From NCBI GenBank assembly GCA_947567585.1, contig CANONE010000030.1:1-17165 (forward strand): DNA of 17,165 nt, given 5' to 3'. This DNA comes from an uncultured Clostridia bacterium (GTDB lineage Bacteria; Bacillota; Clostridia; Oscillospirales; Acutalibacteraceae). The notes under the pieces are model-generated. The model made no database searches. It was given only the letters and a program-made list of their open reading frames with translations, and was not told the DNA's origin. Below, piece by piece: positions 1-7,261 of this stretch; within the stretch, counting starts at the first letter, position 1, and every line of letters begins with the position of its first letter. Both the position numbers and the translations under genes were made by a program.

Positions 1-1
1 T

Positions 2-166
2 AGAACCTGTACCGATAGGATTTGTGCCCAGATTTTCCAGCAAATTTTGTCGGTGGCAAGGCGCAAAGCCGAAGGAAATCTTGTGATTTTCAAGGTTTTG
101 CAACGCAGCCAACGGCAAAGATTTGCCGAAAAGGTGGGTGCAAACTCCTATTGGCACAGGTTCTTA
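2..166. repeat. Long imperfect inverted repeat (about 165 bp) at the end of ectB
   Basis: The left arm begins AGAACCTGTACCGATAGGA and the right arm, read on the minus strand, begins AGAACCTGTGCCAATAGGA. The match continues imperfectly for about 70 bases through GCCCA, AAAT-TTT and GGC blocks towards a centre near position 85. Many differences are transitions, several of which still allow G-U pairs in RNA. In the ectB transcript this would form one long hairpin starting at the TAA stop codon (164-166), so it could protect or end the message. No transposase is present, and the left boundary may lie outside the window. It is either a small non-autonomous (MITE-like) element or an mRNA 3'-end structure. 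Confidence 0.75.
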
Positions 167-1441
167 GGAAGCGGCTACCGTTTTCACTGCATTTTTCAGT
201 ATCTCCAAGCCTCTGCGCAGTGCGGCTTCGTCGATTAGAAGCTCTGGCATCACCTTGACCACCGCGTTGCCCCGGCCTACCCGCTCTACAATCAGCCCGT
301 TTCGAAAGCTTTCATCCAGCACCCGCTTGCTGGCGGTTCCAGGGGCAAGACCCTGGTCGCACCCAGCCAAGTCCACGCCCCAGACAAAGCCGATTCCCCT
401 GGTCTCAATCTTTCCTGGGGCCAAAGCGCCGATTTCTTCCATATACCTGGCAATGATTTTCTCCTTCTCCCGGACCTTTTCTTCCACCCGCTCCTCCAGC
501 ATCATCTCTAAGCCCGCCTGGGCGGCCACCATGGAAAGCTGGTAGCCCCGGAAAGTGCCGTTGTGCTCGCCGGGCTCCCAGATGTCCAGCTCCGGCTTGA
601 TGAGCACCAGGGCAAAGGGCATGCCATAGCCCCCAATGGACTTGGACTGGGTGACAATATCCGGCACAATCCCCGCCCGCTCAAAGGAGAAGAACCAGCC
701 TGTGCGGGCACAGCCCACCTGCACATCGTCCACGATCATCAAAATGTCATGCCGGTCGCACAGCTGCCGCAGGCCCTGCAGCCACTCTACCGGGAAGGGG
801 TAGATGCCCCCGTCCGCCTGCACTGTTTCCAAAACAATGGCGGCGGGTTTCTCCACGCCGGAGTGGTCGTCGGTGAGAAGGGTCTCTATATATTTCAGCG
901 TGTCCAGCTCCGGGAACATATAGGGAGCCGGCACATGGGTGACGTTTTCCAAGGGGACTCCAGCCCCCGCCCGGCTGGCGGCGTCTGTGGTCAGGGCTAT
1001 GGAACCCAAGGTCATGCCATGGAAAGCTCCCATCATGGCAAAAATGCCGGTGCGCTTCTTCACCTTCCGGGCCAGCTTCAAAGCCGCCTCCACCGCATTG
1101 GTGCCCGTAGGGCCGGGGAACTGTATCTTATAGTCAAGCCCTCGGGGTTTCAGAATCTTCTCTTCGTAAAACTCAATAAACGCCCGCTTCGGCGCGGTGT
1201 ACATGTCCAAAGCATGCATTACGCCGTCCTTTTGCAGGTACTCCACCAGCCTGTCCCGGATCAAGTCCGGATTGTGCCCGTAATTCAGCGCCCCCGCGCC
1301 GCAGAAGAAATCAATGTACTCCCGGCCCTGCTCGTCATACAGAAACGGACCTTTGGCAGTGGTAAAAACCGCCGGGAAGTTGCGGCAATAAGAACGCACC
1401 TCCGATTCATAATTTTCGAAAGCTTTGACATTGGAACTCAT
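164..1441 (-). CDS. ectB: Diaminobutyrate--2-oxoglutarate aminotransferase, EctB type
   Basis: A class III PLP-dependent aminotransferase of 425 residues. The family moves an amino group between glutamate and aspartate semialdehyde to give L-2,4-diaminobutyrate. The start (ESEVRSYCRNFPAVF, residues 12-26) and the block SKSIGGYGMPFALVLIKPEL followed by EHNGTFRG (residues 266-299) are characteristic of EctB. Lys267 is the expected PLP lysine, and Asp238/Asp239 in the IVDDVQ motif hold the cofactor ring nitrogen. I chose the ATG at 1441 because the homologous region starts there and an AGAAAGG site lies about 12 bases upstream. An upstream ATG at 1570 would add 43 residues encoded by a repeat. 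The gene stands alone: ectA and ectC are not next to it, so diaminobutyrate may serve another purpose, such as 1,3-diaminopropane or a peptide. A related omega-aminotransferase specificity cannot be excluded. Confidence 0.88.
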   Translation of the reverse strand: MSSNVKAFENYESEVRSYCRNFPAVFTTAKGPFLYDEQGREYIDFFCGAGALNYGHNPDLIRDRLVEYLQKDGVMHALDMYTAPKRAFIEFYEEKILKPRGLDYKIQFPGPTGTNAVEAALKLARKVKKRTGIFAMMGAFHGMTLGSIALTTDAASRAGAGVPLENVTHVPAPYMFPELDTLKYIETLLTDDHSGVEKPAAIVLETVQADGGIYPFPVEWLQGLRQLCDRHDILMIVDDVQVGCARTGWFFSFERAGIVPDIVTQSKSIGGYGMPFALVLIKPELDIWEPGEHNGTFRGYQLSMVAAQAGLEMMLEERVEEKVREKEKIIARYMEEIGALAPGKIETRGIGFVWGVDLAGCDQGLAPGTASKRVLDESFRNGLIVERVGRGNAVVKVMPELLIDEAALRRGLEILKNAVKTVAAS

Positions 1442-1500
1442 AGGGTTTACCATCCTTTCTACCACGGGAGCTGCCCGTGATTCAGCGATCAACGGCTGGG

Positions 1501-1605
1501 AAGGCTGCGGGGCGCCGCCCCGTACCCCGGTCAAGACACTTTTTGAAAAAAGTTTCTTGACAATCTTCAAAAACTTTTACTCCGACGTTTTGCTGATTTG
1601 AAACG
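1501..1605 (+). repeat. Two-hairpin intergenic repeat, copy A
   Basis: Hairpin 1 is CGGGGC-GCC-GCCCCG (1508-1522). Hairpin 2 is an extended stem at 1531-1560: TCAAGA, a mismatch, then ACTTTTT closing a GA loop, matched on the other side. It is followed by the conserved tail AAAACTTTTACTCCGACG, which is identical in copy D. It lies 60 bases upstream of the ectB start and faces copy B. Confidence 0.75.
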
Positions 1606-1718
1606 TTGGCTGCTGCCACGGGGCCGAAGGTTTCAGCGGTCACCGTCCTTTAAGGAGCGGACACCTAGCTGACAGTTTGGTGGAGCTGCCCTTCGCCCTT
1701 AGCTCACCGTTGGTTTCC

Positions 1719-1838
1719 GGGGTAGCTTGCGGCGTCGCCTTGGCACCGAGGCAACGGAATCGACAAAATCGGAAGGAAAAGTTTTGTCCACTTTTTCAAA
1801 AGTGGTGGGGTTGTAGGGGCAAAGCCCCTACGGCCTTA
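1719..1838 (-). repeat. Two-hairpin intergenic repeat, copy B
   Basis: Read on the minus strand: TAAGGCC, hairpin 1 GTAGGGGC-TTT-GCCCCTAC (1813-1831), CAACCCCA, then hairpin 2 CCACTTTT-GA-AAAAGTGG (1788-1805). After that come ACAAAACTTTT, GTCGATTCCG and, further on, CCGCAAGC. The stretch 1787-1838 matches copy C2 at all but two positions, and those two are partners in the same stem. Confidence 0.8.
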
Positions 1839-1941
1839 GGGAGCCCAGCCGGGGCTGTTCGCTTTTTCGGGTGAAAAAGCCAGCGGCAAGGGCCAATTGA
1901 CATAATTTATTTTGGCCTAGGAATTATTCTACCACAAAGGG

Positions 1942-1987
1942 TAAAAAAAGGAAAGCCCTCTGAAAAAAATTTACAAAGGGCTTTCCT
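1942..1987 (-). terminator. Intrinsic terminator after the GNAT pair
   Basis: On the minus strand an 11-bp perfect stem AGGAAAGCCCT/AGGGCTTTCCT (1977-1987 and 1949-1959) is followed directly by a run of U residues (A run at 1943-1949 on plus). It begins about 11 bases after the acetyltransferase stop codon. It probably ends the prfB-GNAT-GNAT transcript. Confidence 0.9.
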
Positions 1988-1998
1988 AGATTTTACTG

Positions 1999-2496
1999 TT
2001 ACGTGGAGAAAAAGAATACGTCTCCTGGCGTGCCGTCCGGGTAGGCTACGTCGGCGCGGCTTTCTACGCGGTAGCCCCCGTGAGTATATTCGCCCACCGC
2101 CTTGTCCCAAAAAGCCACCGAGGGCAGGTTTTTAGGATGGCGCTTTAGCTGCCAGGTCCCCTTAAAGCGGTCAAAGAGCTGCCAGACCGCCCATTTGCCC
2201 AGCCCGCAGCGCCGGTATTTGTGCATCACAAAAAATTCCGACATGCAGTAGTCCGTTTTCCCCGCCTCCGGGTAATCGTTGACCATGGCCAAGCCCGCCA
2301 GCTTGCCGTCCGCCTTTAGGAAGAAAGCCCAGCGGCCTTTCTCCGTCCAGTAACAGTCCAGATGGCTGTAGCCGTAAAGGCCCAGGGGGTTCACGTCTTC
2401 CAGCTCGTATTGGGAAAATTCATATAGATATTTTTCCAGCAGATTGCGCAGGATCTCCTTTTCATCCTCGCGCACAGGGACTATCTCAAAATTCAT
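1999..2496 (-). CDS. GNAT family N-acetyltransferase
   Basis: A 165-residue protein of the acetyl-CoA-dependent GNAT fold. The acetyl-CoA-binding motif A is visible as FFVMHKYRRCGLGKWAV (residues 88-104; R-x-x-G-x-G pattern), followed by the B-motif region NLPSVAFWDK (123-132). An aromatic, acidic N-terminal half (YLYEFSQYELEDVN) resembles stand-alone GNATs of unknown substrate. The ATG at 2496 has AAAGGAG 7 bases upstream and lies 17 bases after the previous GNAT gene, so the two are co-transcribed with prfB. The substrate cannot be read from the sequence. No signal peptide or membrane segment is seen; it should be cytoplasmic. Confidence 0.8.
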   Translation of the reverse strand: MNFEIVPVREDEKEILRNLLEKYLYEFSQYELEDVNPLGLYGYSHLDCYWTEKGRWAFFLKADGKLAGLAMVNDYPEAGKTDYCMSEFFVMHKYRRCGLGKWAVWQLFDRFKGTWQLKRHPKNLPSVAFWDKAVGEYTHGGYRVESRADVAYPDGTPGDVFFFST

Positions 2497-2513
2497 GGCT
2501 TTTCTCCTTTTAA

Positions 2514-2969
2514 CTATAGATCAATCCAGATGCCCTCATCCCGTATCACCGCGCCTTCCATGGACCGGTAAAAGCGCTGGGCCTCTTCGTTGCTGGCGAT
2601 AAGCCCCACCAGCGTGACCGCCCCTTGTTCTTTCAGCCGGCGGCGGAGCTCCGCCATCAGCGCCTGGGCCGCGCCCTGGTGGCGGTAGCTTTTCACCACG
2701 CAGATCCAGTCCAGATAGGCGTTGACCACCCCTTCAAAACGGCTGGCAATCAGGGCGGCGTCAATCCGGCCCGCCACCCGCCCGTCCGCGTAGGCCAGCA
2801 GGGTCAGGGCGTTGGCAAAGCGGGGATCGGAAAAGCTCTTTCGCACCCGCCTTTGGTAGGCTTCGCCGATTTCCCAGCCCCAGTCCGGCTCTTCCTGGCG
2901 CAGGCGGCGTTCAAAGTCTAAAACATCCTCCAGCCGTTCCTGGGTAAAGGGGCGGATGTCAAAGGCCAT
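2514..2969 (-). CDS. GNAT family N-acetyltransferase, translationally coupled to prfB
   Basis: A 151-residue single-domain acetyltransferase. Motif A is VVKSYRHQGAAQALM (residues 91-105), with the R-x-x-G-x-A acetyl-CoA pyrophosphate loop and an adjacent helix. The B motif is NEEAQRFYRSMEG (127-139), typical of RimI-like GNATs. Its ATG shares one base with the prfB stop codon (TAATG), so translation is probably coupled to prfB. The substrate is unknown. A protein N-terminal acetyltransferase role is possible from the fold, but nothing specific supports it, and it lacks the length and N-terminal features of classical RimI. Confidence 0.8.
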   Translation of the reverse strand: MAFDIRPFTQERLEDVLDFERRLRQEEPDWGWEIGEAYQRRVRKSFSDPRFANALTLLAYADGRVAGRIDAALIASRFEGVVNAYLDWICVVKSYRHQGAAQALMAELRRRLKEQGAVTLVGLIASNEEAQRFYRSMEGAVIRDEGIWIDL

Positions 2970-4096
2970 TATTCAACATCCTCCCCCAGCGTCCCCTGAC
3001 TCTGGGCGGTAAGATAGGCGTTGATAAAGCCGTCCAGGTCGCCGTCCATCACCCCGTTGACGTTGCCGGTTTCAAAGCCGGTGCGGTGGTCCTTCACCAT
3101 GGTGTAGGGCATGAAGACATAGGAGCGGATCTGACTGCCCCAGGTAATCTCCTTCTGTTCGCCCTTAATGTCGGAAATCTTCTCCAAATTCTCCCGCTCT
3201 TTAATCTCCACCAGCTTGGAAATCAGCATCCTCATGGCCACTTCACGGTTCTGGGTCTGGCTGCGCTCCACCTGGCAGGAAACCACAATGCCTGTAGGAA
3301 TGTGAATCAGCCGCACGGCGGAAGACGTCTTGTTAACCTTCTGCCCGCCCGCGCCGGAGGCCCGATAGACCTCCATCTTGATGTCGTCAGGGTTAATCTC
3401 CACGCTGTTGTCCTCTTCAATCTCCGGCATAACCTCCAGCGAAGAGAAGGAGGTGTGCCGCCGCCCGGCCGCGTCAAAGGGGGATACCCGCACCAGCCGG
3501 TGTACCCCGGCCTCGGACTTCAAATATCCGTAGGCGTTCTCCCCCTCCACCAGAATGGATGCGGACTTAAGCCCCGCCTCGTCCCCGTCCAGATAATCTA
3601 AGGTGCTTACCTTAAAGCCCCGGCGCTCGGCCCAGCGGTTGTACATGCGAAACAGCATCTCCGCCCAGTCCTGGGCCTCTGTGCCGCCAGACCCGGCGTG
3701 AAAGGTGAGAATGGCGTTGTGCCCGTCATACTCCCCGGTAAGCAGGGTGGAAAGCCGCATGGCCTCCACCTCTGCCCCCACCGCGTCAATTTCCTCCTGG
3801 ATCTCGGCAATCAGGCTCAAATCCTCCGCCTCATCGCCCAGCTCAATCAGCGCCAACGTGTCCTCGCACCGGGCGCAAAGCTTCTGATAGCTTTCGTCCT
3901 TTGCCTTCAGCCCAGCCATCCGCTGGGTAATCTTCTGCGCTTGCTGCATGTTGTCCCAAAAGCCAGGCTCCGCCGACTTGTGCTCCAACATCTCCACCTC
4001 TTCCCGCAGCCGCGCCAGCCCCAGCGCCGTCTCCAACGCCGCCAGCGCTTCTCTCTTTTCCTCTAACTGATGCTTCAGCTCTTCGAATTGTAGCAT
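2969..4096 (-). CDS. prfB: Peptide chain release factor 2
   Basis: RF2 reads UGA and UAA stop codons in the ribosomal A site and releases the finished peptide. The 375-residue frame has the N-terminal helical domain, the SPF codon-recognition motif (residues 205-207, in VRVSPFDAAGRRHTSF), which separates RF2 from RF1 (PxT), and the catalytic GGQ (250-252) in ASGAGGQKVNKTSSAVR. The ATG at 4096 has AAGGAGG 6 bases upstream. The frame is continuous from this start, with no in-frame UGA and no CUUUGA-type slip site near codon 25, so the autoregulatory +1 frameshift known in many bacteria is absent. The next gene overlaps the stop codon by one base. The upstream gap contains a repeat pair and no obvious sigma-A promoter, so read-through from leuS is possible. 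Confidence 0.97.
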   Translation of the reverse strand: MLQFEELKHQLEEKREALAALETALGLARLREEVEMLEHKSAEPGFWDNMQQAQKITQRMAGLKAKDESYQKLCARCEDTLALIELGDEAEDLSLIAEIQEEIDAVGAEVEAMRLSTLLTGEYDGHNAILTFHAGSGGTEAQDWAEMLFRMYNRWAERRGFKVSTLDYLDGDEAGLKSASILVEGENAYGYLKSEAGVHRLVRVSPFDAAGRRHTSFSSLEVMPEIEEDNSVEINPDDIKMEVYRASGAGGQKVNKTSSAVRLIHIPTGIVVSCQVERSQTQNREVAMRMLISKLVEIKERENLEKISDIKGEQKEITWGSQIRSYVFMPYTMVKDHRTGFETGNVNGVMDGDLDGFINAYLTAQSQGTLGEDVE

Positions 4097-4128
4097 GTGG
4101 GGCCTCCTTATGGGTTCCTTGAGGTCAC

Positions 4129-4205
4129 GAGGCGCGGCCTCGCGCTCCGCAAACTTTTTGGAAAAAGTTTGATCAAAAACTATTTATGCCGAATTTTGCC
4201 GGGGC
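4129..4205 (+). repeat. Two-hairpin intergenic repeat, copy C1
   Basis: Hairpin 1 is GAGGC-GCG-GCCTC (4129-4141). Hairpin 2 is a perfect 10-bp stem CAAACTTTTT/AAAAAGTTTG with a GG loop (4150-4171). The tail GATCAAAAACTATTTATGCCG diverges from copies A and D but keeps the AAAACT core. It is the most diverged plus-strand copy and faces C2. Confidence 0.65.
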
Positions 4206-4302
4206 TGTACCCTTAGTTTGTGGGGCGGCGCGGTTGGTTTTTTGGGGGCAGCGTTGGCGACAGGTTATCGCTTACTATAGGTAGGCGTGTAACCTTTCGT
4301 TG

Positions 4303-4421
4303 GGGCTTGCGGCGTCCTAAAGTGCTGCCGGTACAAAATCGACAAAAATCCGAAACACTAAAAGTTTCGTCCACCTTTTCAAAGGTGGTGGGGTTGTAGG
4401 GGCAAAGCCCCTACGGCCTTA
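4303..4421 (-). repeat. Two-hairpin intergenic repeat, copy C2
   Basis: On the minus strand: TAAGGCC, hairpin 1 GTAGGGGC-TTT-GCCCCTAC (4396-4414), CAACCCCA, hairpin 2 CCACCTTT-GA-AAAGGTGG (4371-4388), then ACGAAACTTTT, GTCGATTTTG and GACGCCGCAAGC. It begins 12 bases after the leuS stop codon. Compared with copy B, the T-to-C change in one arm of hairpin 2 is balanced by A-to-G in the other. Confidence 0.8.
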
Positions 4422-4433
4422 AAAGAGCCAGCG

Positions 4434-6842
4434 TTATTTTATCACCAGATTTACCAGCTTGCCGGGGACGTAGATTTCCTTTACCACGGTTTTCCCGGCG
4501 ATTTCCTCCGCCACTTTGGGGTCCGCCTTCGCGGCGGCGATGGCGTCCTCTTGGGAGATGTCCGCCGCTACCTTCAAGTGCGCCCGGACCTTGCCTTTTA
4601 CCTGCACCACGATTTCGATAAGGCTCTCCCTGCACTTCTCTTCGTCGTACTGAGGCCAAAGCTGCTGGCAAACCATGCCCTCTCCCAACCGGCAGGCTTC
4701 CCAGACTTCCTCTGTAATGTGCGGCGCAAAAGGGTTCAGCAGCAGCGTGAAAATCCGCAGCTCGCCCCGGGTGACCCCCCCCGCGGCGGTGATCTCGTTC
4801 ATCAGCGCCATCAAAGCGGCAATGGCCGTGTTAAACTTCAAAACCTCTGTATCCTCGCTGACCTTCTTTATGGTCTTGTGGAAAGAGCTTTCCAATTCCG
4901 GCCGCAGCTCCTCGCTGTCAATCAGATTTTCCTGTAGGTTCCAGTAGCGGTCCGCCAGACGGCGGCAGCCTTTGACTCCATTGGTGCTCCAGGGGGCGGA
5001 CTTCTCAAAGTCGCCGATAAACATCTCGTAAAGCCGCATGGTGTCCGCGCCGAACTCGCCGACGATATCGTCCGGGTTTACCACATTCCCCCGGGACTTG
5101 CTCATCTTCTGGCCGTCCTCTCCCAGAATCATGCCGTGGCTGGTGCGCTTGGCATAGGGCTCGGCGGTGGGAACAATCTTTAAATCATACAAGAACTTGT
5201 GCCAGAAGCGGCTGTAAAGCAGATGCAAGGTGGTATGCTCCATGCCGCCGTTGTACCAGTCAATGGGGGACCAGTATTCCAGCGCTTCCTTGGAAGCCAG
5301 GGCGTCGGGATTGTGGGGGTCCATATACCGCAGGAAATACCAGGAGGAGCCCGCCCACTGGGGCATGGTGTCGGTCTCCCGGGTGGCGGGGCCGCCGCAG
5401 TGGGGGCAGGTGGTGTTCACCCAGTCCGTCATCTTGGCCAAGGGGGATTCTCCGGTATCGGTGGGCTCATAGCTCTCCACATTGGGCAGGCGCAGGGGCA
5501 GTTCACTTTCGGAGATGGGCTGCCAGCCGCATTTCTCGCAGTATACCATGGGAATGGGCTCGCCCCAATACCGCTGCCGGGAGAAGACCCAGTCCCTCAA
5601 TTTATAGTTTACCTTGGCGTGGCCAATGCCTTTCTCTTCCAGGTATTTTGTAATCTTCACCTTGGCCTCTTCCACGCTGAGCCCGTCGAGAATGCCGGAG
5701 TTCACCATGATACCGGTACCGCAGTCGGTAAAGGCGGCCTCTTGGACATTCCCCCCCTTCACCACCTCGATAATGGGCAGTCCGAACTTCTTGGCAAAGT
5801 CCCAGTCCCGGTCATCGTGGGCGGGCACGGCCATTATAGCGCCGGTACCATAGCTGACCAGTACATAGTCGGAAATAAAAATGGGAATTTCCGTCCCGTT
5901 TACCGGGTTCACGGCGGTAACGCCCTCCAGCCGCACGCCGGTCTTGTCCTTGGCCACCTCGGTGCGCTCGAAATCGGACTTTCTGGCCGCCTGGGCCTGG
6001 TACTCCCGCACGGCCTCCAGGTTGCCCAGCTTATCCGCCCACTTCTCAATATACGGGTGCTCCGGAGAGATAACCATATACGTAGCGCCATACAGTGTGT
6101 CCGGCCGGGTGGTATATACCGTCAGCACATCTCCGGCGGAGGTCTGAAAGTCCACCTCCGCGCCGGTAGAGCGGCCGATCCAGTTTTTCTGCTGGGCCTT
6201 TACCCGCTCGGGGTAGTCTACTAAATCCAGGTCGGCAATGAGCCGCTGGGCATACTCGGTGATCTTCAGCATCCACTGGCTCTTTACCTTATGCACCACC
6301 TCGCTGCCGCAGCGCTCGCACACGCCGTTGACCACTTCCTCGTTGGCCAGCACGCATTTGCAGCCGGTACACCAGTTGACGTTCATTTCCTTTTTGTAGG
6401 CCAGACGATTCTTATAGAGCTGGAGGAAAATCCACTGGGTCCACTTATAGTAGTCCGGCTCAATGGTGCTCACCTCCCGGCTCCAGTCAAAGGAGATGCC
6501 CAGGGATTTGATCTGCTTGGTAAACCGGGCGATATTGTCCCGGGTAATGCCCTCGGGGTGTACATGGTTCTTAATGGCATAGTTCTCAGCAGGCAGGCCA
6601 AAGGCGTCCCAGCCAATGGGATACAGCACATTATAGCCCTGCATCCGGCGCTTTCTGGCCACCACGTCCAGGGCGGTGTAGGGCCTAGGGTGGCCCACAT
6701 GCAGCCCCTGGCCGGAGGGGTAGGGGAACTCGATCAGCGCGTAATACTTGGGCTTTTCAGAGGCGTTCTCCGCATGGAAACCCCCCGCCGCTTCCCATTT
6801 TTCCTGCCATTTGGGCTCCACGGCTTTGTGGTCGTATTTCAT
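4434..6842 (-). CDS. leuS: Leucyl-tRNA synthetase
   Basis: A class I aminoacyl-tRNA synthetase of 802 residues, about the usual bacterial LeuRS length, that charges tRNA-Leu. The HIGH motif is HVGH (48-51) after EFPYPSGQG, and the KMSKS loop is at 579-583. The CP1 editing domain shows TTRPDT (244-249) and GTGAIMAVPAHDDRDWDFA (332-350), which clears mischarged isoleucine, valine or norvaline. Cysteine pairs C158/C161/C163 with C175/C178, and C435/C438 with C479/C482, suggest two zinc-binding modules. The anticodon-binding and C-terminal domains follow from about 650. The ATG at 6842 has GAGAAAGGATG upstream. Expression is controlled by the T-box leader just upstream. The stop codon abuts repeat C2. 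Confidence 0.98.
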   Translation of the reverse strand: MKYDHKAVEPKWQEKWEAAGGFHAENASEKPKYYALIEFPYPSGQGLHVGHPRPYTALDVVARKRRMQGYNVLYPIGWDAFGLPAENYAIKNHVHPEGITRDNIARFTKQIKSLGISFDWSREVSTIEPDYYKWTQWIFLQLYKNRLAYKKEMNVNWCTGCKCVLANEEVVNGVCERCGSEVVHKVKSQWMLKITEYAQRLIADLDLVDYPERVKAQQKNWIGRSTGAEVDFQTSAGDVLTVYTTRPDTLYGATYMVISPEHPYIEKWADKLGNLEAVREYQAQAARKSDFERTEVAKDKTGVRLEGVTAVNPVNGTEIPIFISDYVLVSYGTGAIMAVPAHDDRDWDFAKKFGLPIIEVVKGGNVQEAAFTDCGTGIMVNSGILDGLSVEEAKVKITKYLEEKGIGHAKVNYKLRDWVFSRQRYWGEPIPMVYCEKCGWQPISESELPLRLPNVESYEPTDTGESPLAKMTDWVNTTCPHCGGPATRETDTMPQWAGSSWYFLRYMDPHNPDALASKEALEYWSPIDWYNGGMEHTTLHLLYSRFWHKFLYDLKIVPTAEPYAKRTSHGMILGEDGQKMSKSRGNVVNPDDIVGEFGADTMRLYEMFIGDFEKSAPWSTNGVKGCRRLADRYWNLQENLIDSEELRPELESSFHKTIKKVSEDTEVLKFNTAIAALMALMNEITAAGGVTRGELRIFTLLLNPFAPHITEEVWEACRLGEGMVCQQLWPQYDEEKCRESLIEIVVQVKGKVRAHLKVAADISQEDAIAAAKADPKVAEEIAGKTVVKEIYVPGKLVNLVIK

Positions 6843-6892
6843 TTTATATCATCCTTTCTCATCGAATTCAGCTCCACAGAGGAAAACCGGGC

Positions 6893-6949
6893 GAAGAAAA
6901 CCCCGGACGCTTATAGGAACGCGCTGCGCTACCTATCAAGCATCCGGGG
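6893..6949 (-). terminator. T-box regulatory terminator before leuS
   Basis: On the minus strand CCCCGGATGCTT (6938-6949) pairs with AAGCGTCCGGGG (6901-6912), one G-U pair included. The loop carries a further ATAGG/CCTAT stem, and UUUUCUUC follows. This is the attenuator that forms when tRNA-Leu is charged. In the alternative antiterminator fold its 5' side is taken up by the T-box segment. Confidence 0.9.
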
Positions 6950-7203
6950 CGAAAATCCATAGATTTACGCGGTACCACCCGTGATTTCAGAACACGCTCG
7001 CGCGCATTCCCTCACAGCCTCCAGCAAGGCTTGGCCTGTAACGCCGCCACGCGTCCCGAACCTACTAACCGCCTGCGGCCAGCGCCTTTGGGCAGGGAGA
7101 CTCAGGGACCAGTATACGCACCGCGCCGCCTGCCTGCTTGCACCAACCGCAGGCTCTCTGCAAAGCAGCCCCAGGGCCTTCTTCCCGTCACAGTCTTTCA
7201 CTT
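6893..7203 (-). promoter_or_regulatory. T-box leader (leucine-tRNA sensing) of leuS
   Basis: The untranslated leader of about 310 nt carries standard T-box landmarks on the minus strand. They are the stem I base GACGGGAAGAAGG (7178-7190), the AGAGAGCC bulge element (7152-7159) followed by GGTTGGTGCAAG, a likely specifier CTG (7112-7110) in GTATACTGGTCCCTGAGTC, and the T-box sequence GGGTGGTACCGCG (6980-6968). The terminator follows. CTG is a leucine codon, matching the gene controlled. Uncharged tRNA-Leu should pair with both the specifier and the T-box bulge and allow read-through into leuS. The exact specifier assignment is my reading of the stem I layout. Confidence 0.93.
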
Positions 7204-7209
7204 TTTACG

Positions 7210-7238
7210 ATTATACACGATTCACCCCTGTTTGTCAA
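7210..7238 (-). promoter_or_regulatory. Sigma-A promoter of leuS
   Basis: Consensus TTGACA (7238-7233) and consensus TATAAT (7215-7210) are separated by exactly 17 bases. Transcription should begin near 7203, at the start of the T-box leader. It is the strongest promoter I can see in the window and shows that leuS is transcribed separately from the upstream run. Repeat copy D lies immediately upstream. Confidence 0.92.
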
Positions 7239-7261
7239 GCCGCAAGTTGGCTGGGAGACTT

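Larger units (their letters stand above)
1442..1998. other. Intergenic region upstream of ectB, holding two inverted repeat copies
   Basis: This 557-bp gap contains two copies of the two-hairpin repeat facing each other (1501-1605 on plus, 1719-1838 on minus). Between them is a spacer with a small hairpin (CCGTCCTT at 1643-1650 with AAGGA-G-CGG at 1652-1660). The intrinsic terminator of the upstream acetyltransferase gene lies at 1942-1987. I see no convincing protein gene; the short frames here are repeat-derived. I could not find a strong sigma-A promoter for ectB, although transcription must restart somewhere after the terminator. Confidence 0.7.
4097..4433. other. Intergenic region between leuS and prfB, filled by a repeat pair
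   Basis: The 337-bp gap holds copy C1 (plus) near prfB and copy C2 (minus) against the leuS stop codon, with a spacer of about 100 bp. No coding frame is convincing. A TATAGT sequence on the minus strand near 4275-4280 could be a -10 box, but no good -35 stands 17 bases upstream. No classical terminator with a U run follows leuS. Confidence 0.65.

Noticed and set aside
1442..1570. A 43-residue N-terminal extension of EctB from the ATG at 1570
   Set aside because: It reads through repeat copy A and has no ribosome-binding site fitting that ATG. The family's N-terminus matches from 1441. The same repeat could create false extensions elsewhere.
5199..6224. 341-residue open frame on the plus strand inside leuS
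   Set aside because: It is antisense to a fully conserved leuS. It is low-complexity, Gly/His/Val-rich as expected from a mirrored GC-rich gene, with no recognisable domain. The similar plus-strand frame at 563-1480 opposite ectB was dropped for the same reason.
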